This document shows positions 1-9,832 of a stretch of 64,000 nt of DNA, piece by piece; positions within the stretch are counted from its first letter, which is position 1; each line of letters starts with the position of its first letter. The notes beneath the pieces are model-generated. The model saw nothing but the letters and a program-made list of their open reading frames with translations. It ran no database searches and was not told the origin of the DNA. Location of the stretch: positions 21,762,001 through 21,826,000 of the forward strand of contig JBHGNT010000007.1 in the NCBI GenBank assembly GCA_043228905.1, read 5' to 3'. The stretch comes from Azolla caroliniana. Lineage: Eukaryota > Polypodiophyta. The position numbers were made by a program, and so were the translations under genes.

Positions 1-3000
1 CATTGGGCACGCGCGACTACGGAGACTCCGGTCCGAATCGGCAACATCAAAGAAACCGTGCTAGCATTGATTGATCATGGATCGGAGATCAACTTGATGT
101 CCAAGGAGTTCTACCGGAAGGGGAAGTGGCCTATTAACACCAACCATGGATGGAAGATTCGGGCGGCCACCAAAGCAACGGAAGATCTATTTGCGGCTTG
201 TCCGGATGTGACGGTCAAGATCGGGGATGTCGAGATTGACCAAAATTTCTTCGTGCAAGATGAGGTTTCACATTCCGTCATCCTCGGCCAACCCTTTATC
301 ACGGCATCACGGATGGAGACGAAGGTGCTCGATAGCGGTGCGGCTTTTGCGCGAATTCGGAGCCAAAACGGTGGGAAATCCGTCCAATTCCTAACGGTGC
401 CGGCAAATCACGAAAGGAACAAGAGGGAACTCTTGTCCCAAGTGAGAATGGATTTTTAAAGCGGACTGTTGCAGAGTGGGGAAGTGATAGTCCGAGAAGC
501 CCTGATACCCCACACAGGAAGAAAACTCTCGGAGCAAAACATGTACGAATCGGTCCGGATGGGGCATCTACGTACACGACCGTAACCGGAGGATTGAAGA
601 AAGGATACCGACAAGTGGAGGATAAGTTGCGGTCGGCATCAATAATAAAAGAAGATAAAGAAATCGTGGGGATAGTTGAGGAAGTGTTCTATGGGAGCAC
701 GCTACAACGACTTGGAGAGCTTGCGGAAGATAAAAGCCAAGGGAACCGGGTAGTCCCGGTGGAATCGGTCGAGATGTACGAGATCATTGCGAAAATGGAG
801 CCGGATACGCTCCGTAAAGAAGAAGCAATGGTAAGTACGAAATACAAGACTGTGGAGAAGAAGGTGAAACCGGCCGTGGGACCACTACCCGCTGATAGCG
901 AACAAAAGAGGAAAGAAGTCTCGGGAGATCCGACACTTCGGAAGACCGTGGATATCGGACATGCTTTCACGGATGAGACCCGGAAGAAACTTCGGATCGG
1001 TGGAGGTGGGTTCCTATTATAGAAAGAAGAAGAACGGTTTCGCGAGATGTTGGAGCAACACGGCAAAGCGTTTGCATTTACATCAAGGGAGATAGGGTGC
1101 GTCGATCCGAGAATAGTGGAGCCGATGGTGATCTTCACGATTGACCATGTACCGTGGAACCTGAAGCCGATTCCGGTGCCACGAGCGCATATTCCGAAAG
1201 TCATTGACTTGCTCAAAGAGAAGGTGGCGATGGGGATTCTAGAGCCATCAACTGCTCCGTACTCAAATCGATGGTTTACGGTTCCGAAGAAGAATGGGTC
1301 ACTCCGATTTATCCAAGACTTGCAACCGGTGAATAAGGTCACAATCCGGAACTCGGGAGTCGGTCCGGTAGTGGACGAATTTGCGGAAGCTTTTGCCGGT
1401 CGTGCGATATACTCCATCGGAGACCTATACTCGGGGTATGACCAATTCCAACTAGCCGTGGAGAGCCGAGACATCACAACCATGCGAACACCGATAGGAT
1501 TAGTCCGAATGTGCACACTACCACAAGGAGCGACAAACTCGGTTGCTCATATGATGAACGCAATGAACAAGGTGCTTCGAGACTGCATTCCGGAGATAAC
1601 AATGCCGTTCCTCGATGACATTCCGATGAAAGGATGCGCGGTCGAAGAAAAAGATGAGACTATGGATGATCGGGGATGCCGAAAGTTCGTGGTCGACCAT
1701 ATTCATGCTTGCGAGAAAGTGTTGCGAAAGCTAGAAGATGTGCACCTAACACTTTCCGGGGAGAAATCGGCATTTGGGCAAGAAGAAATATTGGTGGTCG
1801 GACATCTATGTGGGCCCTACGGCCGAAGACCGTCACCAACAAAGATCGATGCGATTCAAGCTATGGAGGAAGTATGCGAGTCAACATCCGAAGTCCGAAG
1901 GTTTCTCGGTGCATGTGCATTCTATCACATATGGATTCCGCACTATGCACATATAGCGGACCCGCTCTACCACTTGTTGCGGAAAGGTAAGAAATTCGAA
2001 TGGAAACCGGAACACACCAAAGCCATGAAGAAATTGAAGAAGACACTTCGGAGGGCGGAAGCACTTAAGAAGCCGAGCTACGACCGACCGATCATAGTAA
2101 CGGTTGATACAAGTCCAACCGGTATCGGGTGGGTCATCAATCAAGCCGACTCGGATGGTTCGCGGTATCCGATCCGATTCGGAGCAAAGGTTCTCAACGA
2201 AAGGCAACGTGGATATGCACAAGTCAAAAGAGAACTGTGGGGAGTCGTGTCGGCGATAAAATCGGATCGGGATTATTTGATCGGAGCCGAAGTGGTGATC
2301 GAGACGGATTGTCTTCCGATATTCGGGATGATGCGGTGTTGTACGATACCAGATGTAGCTATGCTAAGGTGGGTTGCATATGTCAAGTCGCTTAATCCGG
2401 AGGTTCGACACATCTCGAGGAAGGAAAACGCGGTAGCGGATATGTTATCAAGGGCTCGGTTCGGAGATGACATAACCGAATCGGATAATGAAGAAGTTTC
2501 CGAAGACTACTTCGCGTCGGAGCACATATGCCGAGTGAACGTAATCCGAGAATTTCGGGAAGAAGAATATGAGGGAGAAAGTTTGATGATCGGGAAGATG
2601 TTACAAGAGGCCGAGGACTCGACAAACGATAAAGGAAGAAGAGCCGAGATCCGAAGGAAGAAGAGGCAAGTCCAAAAGTTCTTCTTGGAAAACGGATTAA
2701 TATGGAGGGCGCGAAAAAAACCGGATGGTATACCACTTCGAGTAGTCGGGACAAAAGAGCAACGAAACCGGATAATGTCCGAGTTTCACGAATCCGATTG
2801 GGCTGGACACCGAGGAACATGGGCAACATTTGTGAAGATCAAGCAAAAATATTGGTGGAAGAAAATGTACAAAGATATCGCGGAGTTTACGGAAAGCTGC
2901 GAGAAATGTCAAGTCTACTCCGGGGTTTGACATCGAGATGAGTTACATCCGACATTCTCACCGACAATCAACTTCAAGTGGATGGTCGACATAGTGGCCA

Positions 3001-4048
3001 TGCCGACCGGGATCGGACAAAAGAAATACTTGGTATTAGCTCGGGAAGATCTCACGAATCAAGTAGAAGGTCGAGCGCTTCAGAGGAAAACGTGTTCCGC
3101 GGTATGCCAATTTCTTTTGGAGGAAGTATTTTGCAGGTACGGGTGCGTAGGCCAAGTGATTGGACACCGGGGAGAACTCGACTCGGACAAAGCTAGGGGA
3201 TTCTTCGCCAAACACGGAGTTCGGTTATCGCTGACAACGGCATACAATCCGGAGGCCAACGGGAAAATCGAACGAGGACATAGTCCGATCGTAAAAGCAC
3301 TTGCGAAGGCATGCGATGGAAAGGCGAAGGACTGGCCGCAGATGCTTCCGTATGCACTATGGGCGGATCGGACGACGCATAGCTCCATAACCGGTTACAT
3401 GCCGGCATAACTCATGACCGGACAAGCACCGGTAATGCCGACGGAAACCGCGATCGCAACATGGACAGTGCTACCGTGGAAGGAAGAGATGAGCCGGGAA
3501 GAACTACTAGCGGTCCGGATACGACAACTAGAGGGAAGACCGGCAGACATAGCGGAAGCAATACGCCGACAACAAGAAGCACGATTAAGGAACAAAAGCC
3601 GGTTCGACACAAAGCACCGACTACGACCGAGGAGGATTGAAGAAGGAGACTGGGTGATCGTCTATGACAGTAGTTTGGACCATCAACATACAACGATGCG
3701 GAAATTCGCGAAAAGGTGGTTCGGGCCATACGAGGTTCGGAAAGTCTTCGACAACGGAACGTACCGACTGTCCGAGTTGGATGGAACAATACTACGAGTG
3801 CCTATAGCCGGGAAGCGGGTGAAGATTTTCAAGAAGCGGACCGACGACAAACCCTATGTGATCCAAGCCAAGGCCGACTACGAGGAGCAATCAGACGAAG
3901 ACCACGGGGATGCGGGAAGCGAAGAACGTGAATTACAACTCATAGTCGACATAAGGGGAGAATCGGAGGAAGCTTTGGGTGAAGACGGATATGGGGAATC
4001 GAGAACTTTGGCACATACCGGAGGATGTGCGGGTTCGGAGGGGGCGAG
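1..4048 (+). pseudogene. Ty3/gypsy-like pol polyprotein, decayed, 5' cut by window edge
   Basis: Order protease, linker, reverse transcriptase, RNase H, integrase identifies a Ty3/gypsy-type pol. The retropepsin region (from base 1 to 459) has LIDHGSEINLMS, with His where Thr or Ser usually follows the catalytic Asp. RT lies in about 1047-1960, with FLDDI at about 1611-1625 as active-site box. RNase H follows (VDTSPTGIG, around 2104) and the HHCC zinc region of integrase ends at CEKCQ near 2917. The integrase core is 2982-3410 and its C-terminal part 3414-4091. The reading frame is broken: a frameshift near 451-460 in a T run, and in-frame stops at 1020-1022, 2928-2930 and 3408-3410, after which the same frame resumes with recognisable protein. 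The integrase segment reads GHRGEL where this family normally has Asp before Arg, so a catalytic Asp seems lost. This is an inactive copy. Confidence 0.85.
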
Positions 4049-4690
4049 TGTCGTAGTGTATTCCGCACACTACGTGAAAACCATAAAATAATATATCCGA
4101 ATTTAGATACATATAAATAAATAAATAATATATCAAAATAATTTATCACGTGCATAGGGCAAGATTCAAACTACGCACCTCCACGTAGATAAACCCCAAC
4201 TTTACCATTGTAATAACTTATCTTTAGTGTTATAAATATAGATTTAATACGTATAAGACCTTTATTTTCACATACCTTTATTAAAAGGTAAAAATCATGT
4301 ATTCTTTAGAGTGTGAATATTTTATTTACACGTGACATTAAAAGTGACTCATGCACATCTAGCGTGCACGAGCCCTATATTTAGAAAATGACAAAGCATC
4401 ACATGCACATTTAGTGTGCATGGACACTTTAGGTGAAAAAGCATGAAGCCATGCTTAGCCTCTTCCATCTTTATATAAGGAAGAGAAAAATATGTATATG
4501 GTTGTTGATTAATATACAAGTTTTTGATCAATCTAATATATTCGTGGGATTCACGAATTTTGCCATCTAATTGCTCTTATAATCTAAATATTGTTTTAAT
4601 TATACTAAACTCGCAGGATTCACGAGATTCTTATCTTATAACTCTTTATACCTATTCTTTACTAGCCTTATTTGTATTTTTCTTTCTCCT
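4049..4690 (+). repeat. AT-rich, probable 3' LTR of the gypsy element and junction to the next element
   Basis: A purine run (GGAGGGGGCGAG) just before 4049 looks like a polypurine tract, and TGTCGTAG after it could start a 3' LTR. The following bases are AT-rich and include a TATA-like stretch (tatataagg near 4472) and two short hairpins around a repeated GGATTCACGA (about 4547 and 4617), as in LTR R/U5 regions. The end of the LTR is not clear, and no 5' LTR is in the window for comparison. Bases 4150-4225 look tRNA-like in reverse (a degenerate B box gattcaaac, then accattgtaataactt). I see no gene here. Confidence 0.4.
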
Positions 4691-6738
4691 AGTCCAAAAC
4701 CTCGGCGGTTCCCACCCGACTCACGCAACGATCTGAAGCCGAAGGGCTCGACAACGCGTGGTTCGTAAACTCCGGCGCCTCGCACCACATGACGTCGCAC
4801 CAAGAGTGGTTTCGCGACTTGCGAACGCCGGATCAACCCGGCTACATAGAGATCGCAGACGACACTCCGCATCCCATTTGGCACATCGACGATGTCCCAT
4901 TCGGGAAAGAAGGCGAGCAAACCTGCATCAAGAATGTCTTGCACGTGCCCACAATAACAAAGAATTTGGTCTCGGTCGGCCAAATCGAGGAGCAAGGCAT
5001 GCAAGTCCGCTTCAACAATGAAGGTTGCTTCATCGAGAAAGACGGCCGACTCATAGCCAAGGGACGGAGAGACAGTCGCTTGTTCATCCTCGACTCGAAC
5101 GAGGTAAAATCGGCCATGTACGCCAAAGGTCTCAAAATCGAGACAAACATCGAGTTGTGGCACAAGCGAATCGGCCACGTAAACCTCCAACGGCTTCGCG
5201 GAATGCAATCAAAGGGAGTCGTAATCGGACTTCCAGCCTTCGAATCGAAACGAGTTGACCGAGTGTGCGAAGCATGCCAACTCGGCAAACAACATTGACT
5301 CCCATTCCCGAAGGAGAGCTTCGCAAGCAAAGGCCTCCTTGACATAATCCACTCGGACGTATGGGGACCGGCCCAAACGCCGACGCTCGGCAAATGCCGC
5401 TACTACGTCACCTTCATCGACGACCACTCGCGCTACGCGTGGATATACCCGATGAAGAAGAAGAGCGAAGTGCTCTCCCACTTTCAAAGGCTCAAAAGCC
5501 AAGTGGAGAAAGAAACCAGTCGGCACATTCGATGCCTACGATCGGACGGAGGAAAGGAGTACTTCTTCGACGAGTTCACCTCCTACCTCCAAGGTGAAGG
5601 CATTCGTAGAGAATTCTCATGCCCACACACTCCCCAACAAAACGGAGTAGCCGAGAGAAAGAATCGGCAAATTCTCGAGGTAGCACGCGCCATGATGCAT
5701 GAGAAGCACATGCCGAATTTCTATTGGGCTGAAGCGGCATCCACGGTCGTCTATCTCATGAACCGGTGCACCACCAATGGAGTCCACGAGCTTACTCCAT
5801 ACGAGATCTTCGTTGGAAGGAAGCCCATCCTCTCGCACCTCAAGGTGTTCGGAAGCATTGCGAATGTACGCATCCCGAACGAAAGTCGAGAGAAACCCGA
5901 CACAAAGTCGGAAGAATGTATCCTCATAGGATACTTGTCTGCGAAAAAGGCGTACAAGTGCTTCAACCCTTCGACCCGAGTGGTGCGGATAAGTCGCGAC
6001 GTCGTTTTCGACGAATCGGCATCTTGGTATAAGCCCGATGCGACTCCATCTGACCCGATCGAGGAAGAGTTGAATGCCAACTCGAACGATGAAACTCGGC
6101 CAAGTCCTCCACCGAAGGACAATCCAAGCTCTACCGAGCTAATTGGCCCACAAGAGCCTCCACGTGATGAAAACACGTTGCGGCCAAGTCCGACATTCGA
6201 CAAAGGCAAAGGTAAGATGCCCGAATACGAAGTCGAGGTCCACCCCGACGACCGGGATTCGGATGATTCGGCTTGCTCACTAGACAGTGAGTTCGGTGTA
6301 CCCATCATGAGGACACCCGGAGTAAAGAAGGCGCTCACATTGACAAACGAGAAACTCCGCCGCTCATCACGAGCGAAGACCCAAGTCACTCGTTACGCCT
6401 ACAACGAGTATATGGCCCATCACTATGCCCTCACGATGAAGGTAGTGGCCGAACAAGAGCCCGAGGATCCAAGCCTTCGTCACAGGCTTAAGGGGAGAAC
6501 AAAGCCGCGGAGAACCGCGCAACGAAGCCGCAAATACGCGAAGAAAGCCGCGCAACTAAGCCGTGGAGAGCCGCGCAACGAAGCCGCGAGACGCGAAGAA
6601 AGCACGCAACACCGCGAAGAAAGCTGCAAGCCGCACCGATGCCGACGAAGCCGAAGGAAGCTAAACCGGACGTTGGACACCTCACACTTGAGCTTGAGGG
6701 GGTGTGTTGAGATATCAAGCTCAACTAGTTTAATCTAG
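4691..6738 (+). pseudogene. Ty1/copia gag-pol fragment: protease and integrase, no RT
   Basis: One reading frame from about 4706 carries a copia protease box (NAWFVNSGASHHMT near 4750-4790), the GAG_pre-integrase zinc region (ELWHKRIGHVN, then CEACQLGKQH), and the integrase core with D (HSDVWGP), D (RSDGGKEY) and E (NGVAERKNRQILE). After the usual acidic and Ser/Pro-rich linker it should enter RT. Instead it runs into a basic low-complexity tail rich in Ala, Arg, Glu and Lys and stops at 6738, just inside the LTR. RT and RNase H are therefore missing. Two further defects are visible: the catalytic Asp of the protease is Asn (codon AAC 4768-4770), and an in-frame TGA lies at 5297-5299. It is a dead, internally deleted element, or a non-autonomous derivative. 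Confidence 0.85.
6490..6662 (+). repeat. Degenerate GC-rich repeats at the copia deletion joint
   Basis: The motif gccgcgcaacgaagccgc recurs in altered forms (for example near 6510, 6545 and 6575), alternating with acgcgaagaaag. It fills the stretch where the reverse transcriptase domain would be expected. It may be a product of the deletion or of replication slippage. Confidence 0.5.
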
Positions 6739-7022
6739 TTAGTCAACACATGTAACTTAGTAGTTACCTAGATCGAATCTAGTTAATGTGTTGACCTTAA
6801 GCCTTTAAATAGGACCTTGTACTTAAGTGGGATATTCTAGATCCTCCACTCCTTAGTACATTTAATGTAGGACTTACACATAAGTACCTATGTTCTACCC
6901 ACATATGTGCACCTTTGCACATGGGTTGTATATATACCTCATTGTGGGTATTTTTGTATGTTGATGACACTTTTCAATATAGTCAATCATCCCCCATTTA
7001 TCTTCGTGTTCATAAGTGTAAC

Positions 7023-7062
<40 letters not shown>

Positions 7063-7110
7063 TCTCACACACTCTCACGTGCATATCATACTAATCTTCC
7101 GCTGCTTAAC
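6705..7110 (+). repeat. Copia 3' LTR
   Basis: The copia reading frame ends beside a polypurine tract (ttgaggggg) followed by TGTTGAGATATC, a common start for plant copia LTRs. The stretch runs to about 7110, where tcttccgctgcttaac resembles the usual copia LTR end. It contains a (CT)n microsatellite at about 7024-7060. The left start is fairly sure, the right end approximate. No matching 5' LTR is seen upstream of 4691. Confidence 0.6.
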
Positions 7111-7149
7111 GTAACCATATAATTAGTCTCTAATTAACCCTAGTTAATT

Positions 7150-7205
7150 ACCTAATTACTTAATAGGTTTCCATTGGGTAACCTTAGCAACTGAGCTACA
7201 TCCAT
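7150..7205 (-). repeat. SINE head, tRNA-like A box, reverse orientation
   Basis: Read on the - strand this has tagctcagttgc (7187-7198), a Pol III A box, followed by aaggttacccaatgga. The same words occur in forward orientation at 7305-7342, so the two form an inverted pair about 100 bases apart. It is too short and lacks the stems of a complete tRNA. Confidence 0.5.
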
Positions 7206-7300
7206 CTCCGCTTTTGATACTATGTTACAATGGGCATATACTCGTTGATAAAGGCCCTCACCTCAATTCGTCATAAAACACCTTAGCTTGGATGTGTTAT

Positions 7301-7604
7301 AAGGTGGGGGTAGCTCAGTTTGTAAGGTTGCCCAATGGAGACCAGGGAGGTCATGGGTTCAACCTTACATTCCACAATGACATCTAGGAAATTAAGAGAT
7401 ATTTGAATTATAGAGAAGGTTCCATTTTACCATCTAGTAAATTAAGAGATATTTGAATTATAGAGAAGGTTCCATTTTACCATCTAGTAAATTAAGAGAT
7501 ATTTGAATTATAGAGAAGTGTGAGAGATAAGCTAATTAAAAGAGAGGGAGAGAGAAGCTAATAGTGTAGCAACTTACCACTAAGGTAAGCAAATTAAGAG
7601 AGAG

Positions 7605-7637
<33 letters not shown>

Positions 7638-7640
7638 CAT
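7301..7640 (+). mobile_element. tRNA-derived SINE with internal 50-bp repeat and poly-G tail
   Basis: The head has an A box (tagctcagtttg, 7311-7322) and a B box (ggttcaacc, 7356-7364) at tRNA-like spacing. A 50-bp unit beginning catctagtaaatt is repeated almost perfectly from 7381 to about 7518 (2.8 copies). Then come gcaacttaccactaaggtaagc, a purine-rich GA stretch, and an uninterrupted G run of about 30 bases (about 7602-7633). A related head and tail occur at 37060-37290. No tRNA gene is claimed because the acceptor and anticodon stems are not intact. Confidence 0.6.
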
Positions 7641-9128
7641 GAGTCTTTTACCTCCGGGGTAGGTAACCGAATAGACTCATGACTTTGCTTGGGTTTGTAC
7701 ACAAGCATGGAAGGCCAAGATACACATGTAGAAACCAAAGATACATCTTATTGATCAAATGAATTCACAAAGGTGCCCTTTGCATCTCAAGTTAATGACA
7801 TGGAAGCATAGAGTTGCATGTGCAATTCACGAAGAAATTTAAGAAGCTTTTATTTTGTATCACCTCATCATCACGGGGTATGTACTCAAAAGGTGTAGGC
7901 CACAAGATCAAAGACAAGGTGCATACTTTCGGTCCATCCTCCAAGTCAAGATGGAAGGGTTTACCATACACACGTTGCAACTCAACGGTTTTGTTAATGA
8001 CACCTTTCCAAAAAAACCACTCTTCTCCCTAGACCCATGTTGGGAATTGGAGGCTCTTGTTGTGACACCTCCAACACTTTGGGGACACGAGATTCCTATT
8101 GTTGTCACCAATTACCCTGACTCTTGAAGAGGTACATTGGGAGAGAATAAAAGGAAATCGAGAGATGCATATGGAATGTGGACCTTGGTGGCATTCATGT
8201 CATCCAAAACCAATGCACGATAAGATTGTGATGTGTGTGACAGTGTGCAAGTAAACTCACTTTAACCCATCAACCAGAAACTTTCAAGGCATTATCAAGA
8301 GAGTAACATTTTGATGTGAGACATGGAAGCAACAAAAAGTGGGCACAATCCATTGTCTACTTGCTATTGGTGGTAATAGTAGTTTGGCTTGATCACTAGT
8401 GAGAAGAATTGCCAACACAAAAGACGTACATATTTAGTATCTAGGGAGGCTAATACCTAAATGTGTTTGTGAGACCTCTTCAACAACCTAAAGAGATGAT
8501 GTTTGGGTCTGTTAATTACAAATTAATAACGAGTTATGTAAGCACTTAATATACGATAAAAACACAAGTAATATATATATATATATATATCCACAAGCAT
8601 GTGTTTCGTTCCTTAATGTGAGTTCCTCCAAAAAGGATAAACTTTCCATCATGAAGTTATCATCGTCCATCGACATCGACCATCAAAAGGATTTTTTCTT
8701 TTTCCTGAAAATATCATTTCATTAGTTATAAACAATTGTTACAAGAATGTTGACCTACTGTCAAGCTTCCCATGGTATGTAGAACTCTTCCTTGGGTGGT
8801 CCCCATCCCTAAAGGATAGATAGTATCAACATTCCACCACTCAATAACATAGTTATGTAATTGGTGGTGCTAAGCACCACATGGGTCTTGCATATTGTAG
8901 TGTGAGAAAAGGGCCCTTCTTCCAATGGGCGATAAATTCGAGGCGTTGCAACACTGCAACATTTGTCTCACCTTTAATTTCATCATACCGCCCTTTAAAG
9001 GTATGCACCATCTGCATCTAGATGTTCCGTACACTTTCCATTGGATTAACAGTAGTATTATCAAACACCTTAGAACATCTATCAATCCAAATAAACCACT
9101 CAAAAGGATCATTTTTATTATTTTATCA
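7641..9128. other. No gene recognised; AT-rich intergenic sequence
   Basis: Short open frames here (for example 7855-8127) have no recognisable domain, poor composition and no splice-linked partners. A short (TA)n microsatellite lies at about 8571-8590. Nothing else is supported. Confidence 0.6.
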
Positions 9129-9606
9129 TCATGAAGTTACCATTGTCCATCAACATCAACTATCTTCCATCTTCCATCCTCCATCCTCCAATCATCCATC
9201 AACCATCATCCATCGTCCATGATCCATCCACCAATCACCCATCATCCATCATCAATCAACCAATCATCCATCATCCATCAACCAATCATCCATCATCCAT
9301 CATCCAATAATCCAATAATCCATCATCCATCATCCATCATCCATCATCCATCATCCATCATCCATCATCCAATCATCCATCAACCTATCATCCAATCATC
9401 CAATCATCCATCAACCAATCAACCAATCATCCATGATCCAATGATCCAATGATCCATGATCCATGATCCATGATCCATCAACCAATCATCCATCAATATC
9501 ATCAATCAACCAATCATCCATGATCCAATGATCCAATGATCCATGATCCATGATCCATCAACCAATCATCCATCAATATCATCAATCATCAATCATCAAT
9601 CATCTC
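9129..9606 (+). repeat. CATCC/AATCAATC satellite-like array
   Basis: About 480 bases built from catc, aatc and gatcc words. Near its right side a higher-order unit of roughly 80 bases is present twice (about 9424-9500 and 9512-9585), beginning atgatccaatgatccaatg. Open frames through it (Ile/His/Pro/Ser only) merely translate the repeat. It lies about 200 bases upstream of the ABIL gene start. Confidence 0.85.
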
Positions 9607-9780
9607 CATATCGAATGCGCGGATGGACGGATCGACATGCGAAGCCCAACGAAGTTCTCGCATGTGCATCACACACGGTTAAGTCTATCGTGGCCCGCGA
9701 AGGAATGAATGCGTGTGACAGGGCTCTATCTCTAAGAGAATGCTATGCTGTTTTGAATTTGTATCTGTCTGTATTTCTGC

Positions 9781-9832
9781 TAAAACCCTAAAACCCTAAC
9801 CCCCCCCCCCCCCCCCCCTTTCAGAAGCTTCC
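9781..9832 (+). promoter_or_regulatory. Telo-box-like leader plus poly-C, upstream of ABIL
   Basis: The sequence aaaccctaaaaccctaacc (9783-9801) contains telo-box words (AAACCCTAA), which in plants are common near transcription starts of growth-linked genes. A run of about 18 C follows at once, then the ATG at 9833. It is probably core promoter or 5' UTR. The transcription start is not visible. Confidence 0.45.

Noticed and set aside
689-1516. 275-codon frame on the - strand
   Set aside because: Antisense of the gypsy pol, biased composition, no domain.
7301-7370. A functional tRNA gene
   Set aside because: A and B boxes are present, but acceptor and anticodon stems do not pair and repeats follow as in a SINE.
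7792-8127. Small frames on both strands
   Set aside because: No domain, no splicing partner, AT-rich intergenic surroundings.
9129-9606. CRISPR-like array
   Set aside because: Plant context, no constant repeat with unique spacers, only short degenerate words.
9219-9791. Open frames rich in Ile, His, Pro and Ser (9219-9452, 9543-9791)
   Set aside because: They translate the CATCC satellite; no protein signal beyond repeat composition.
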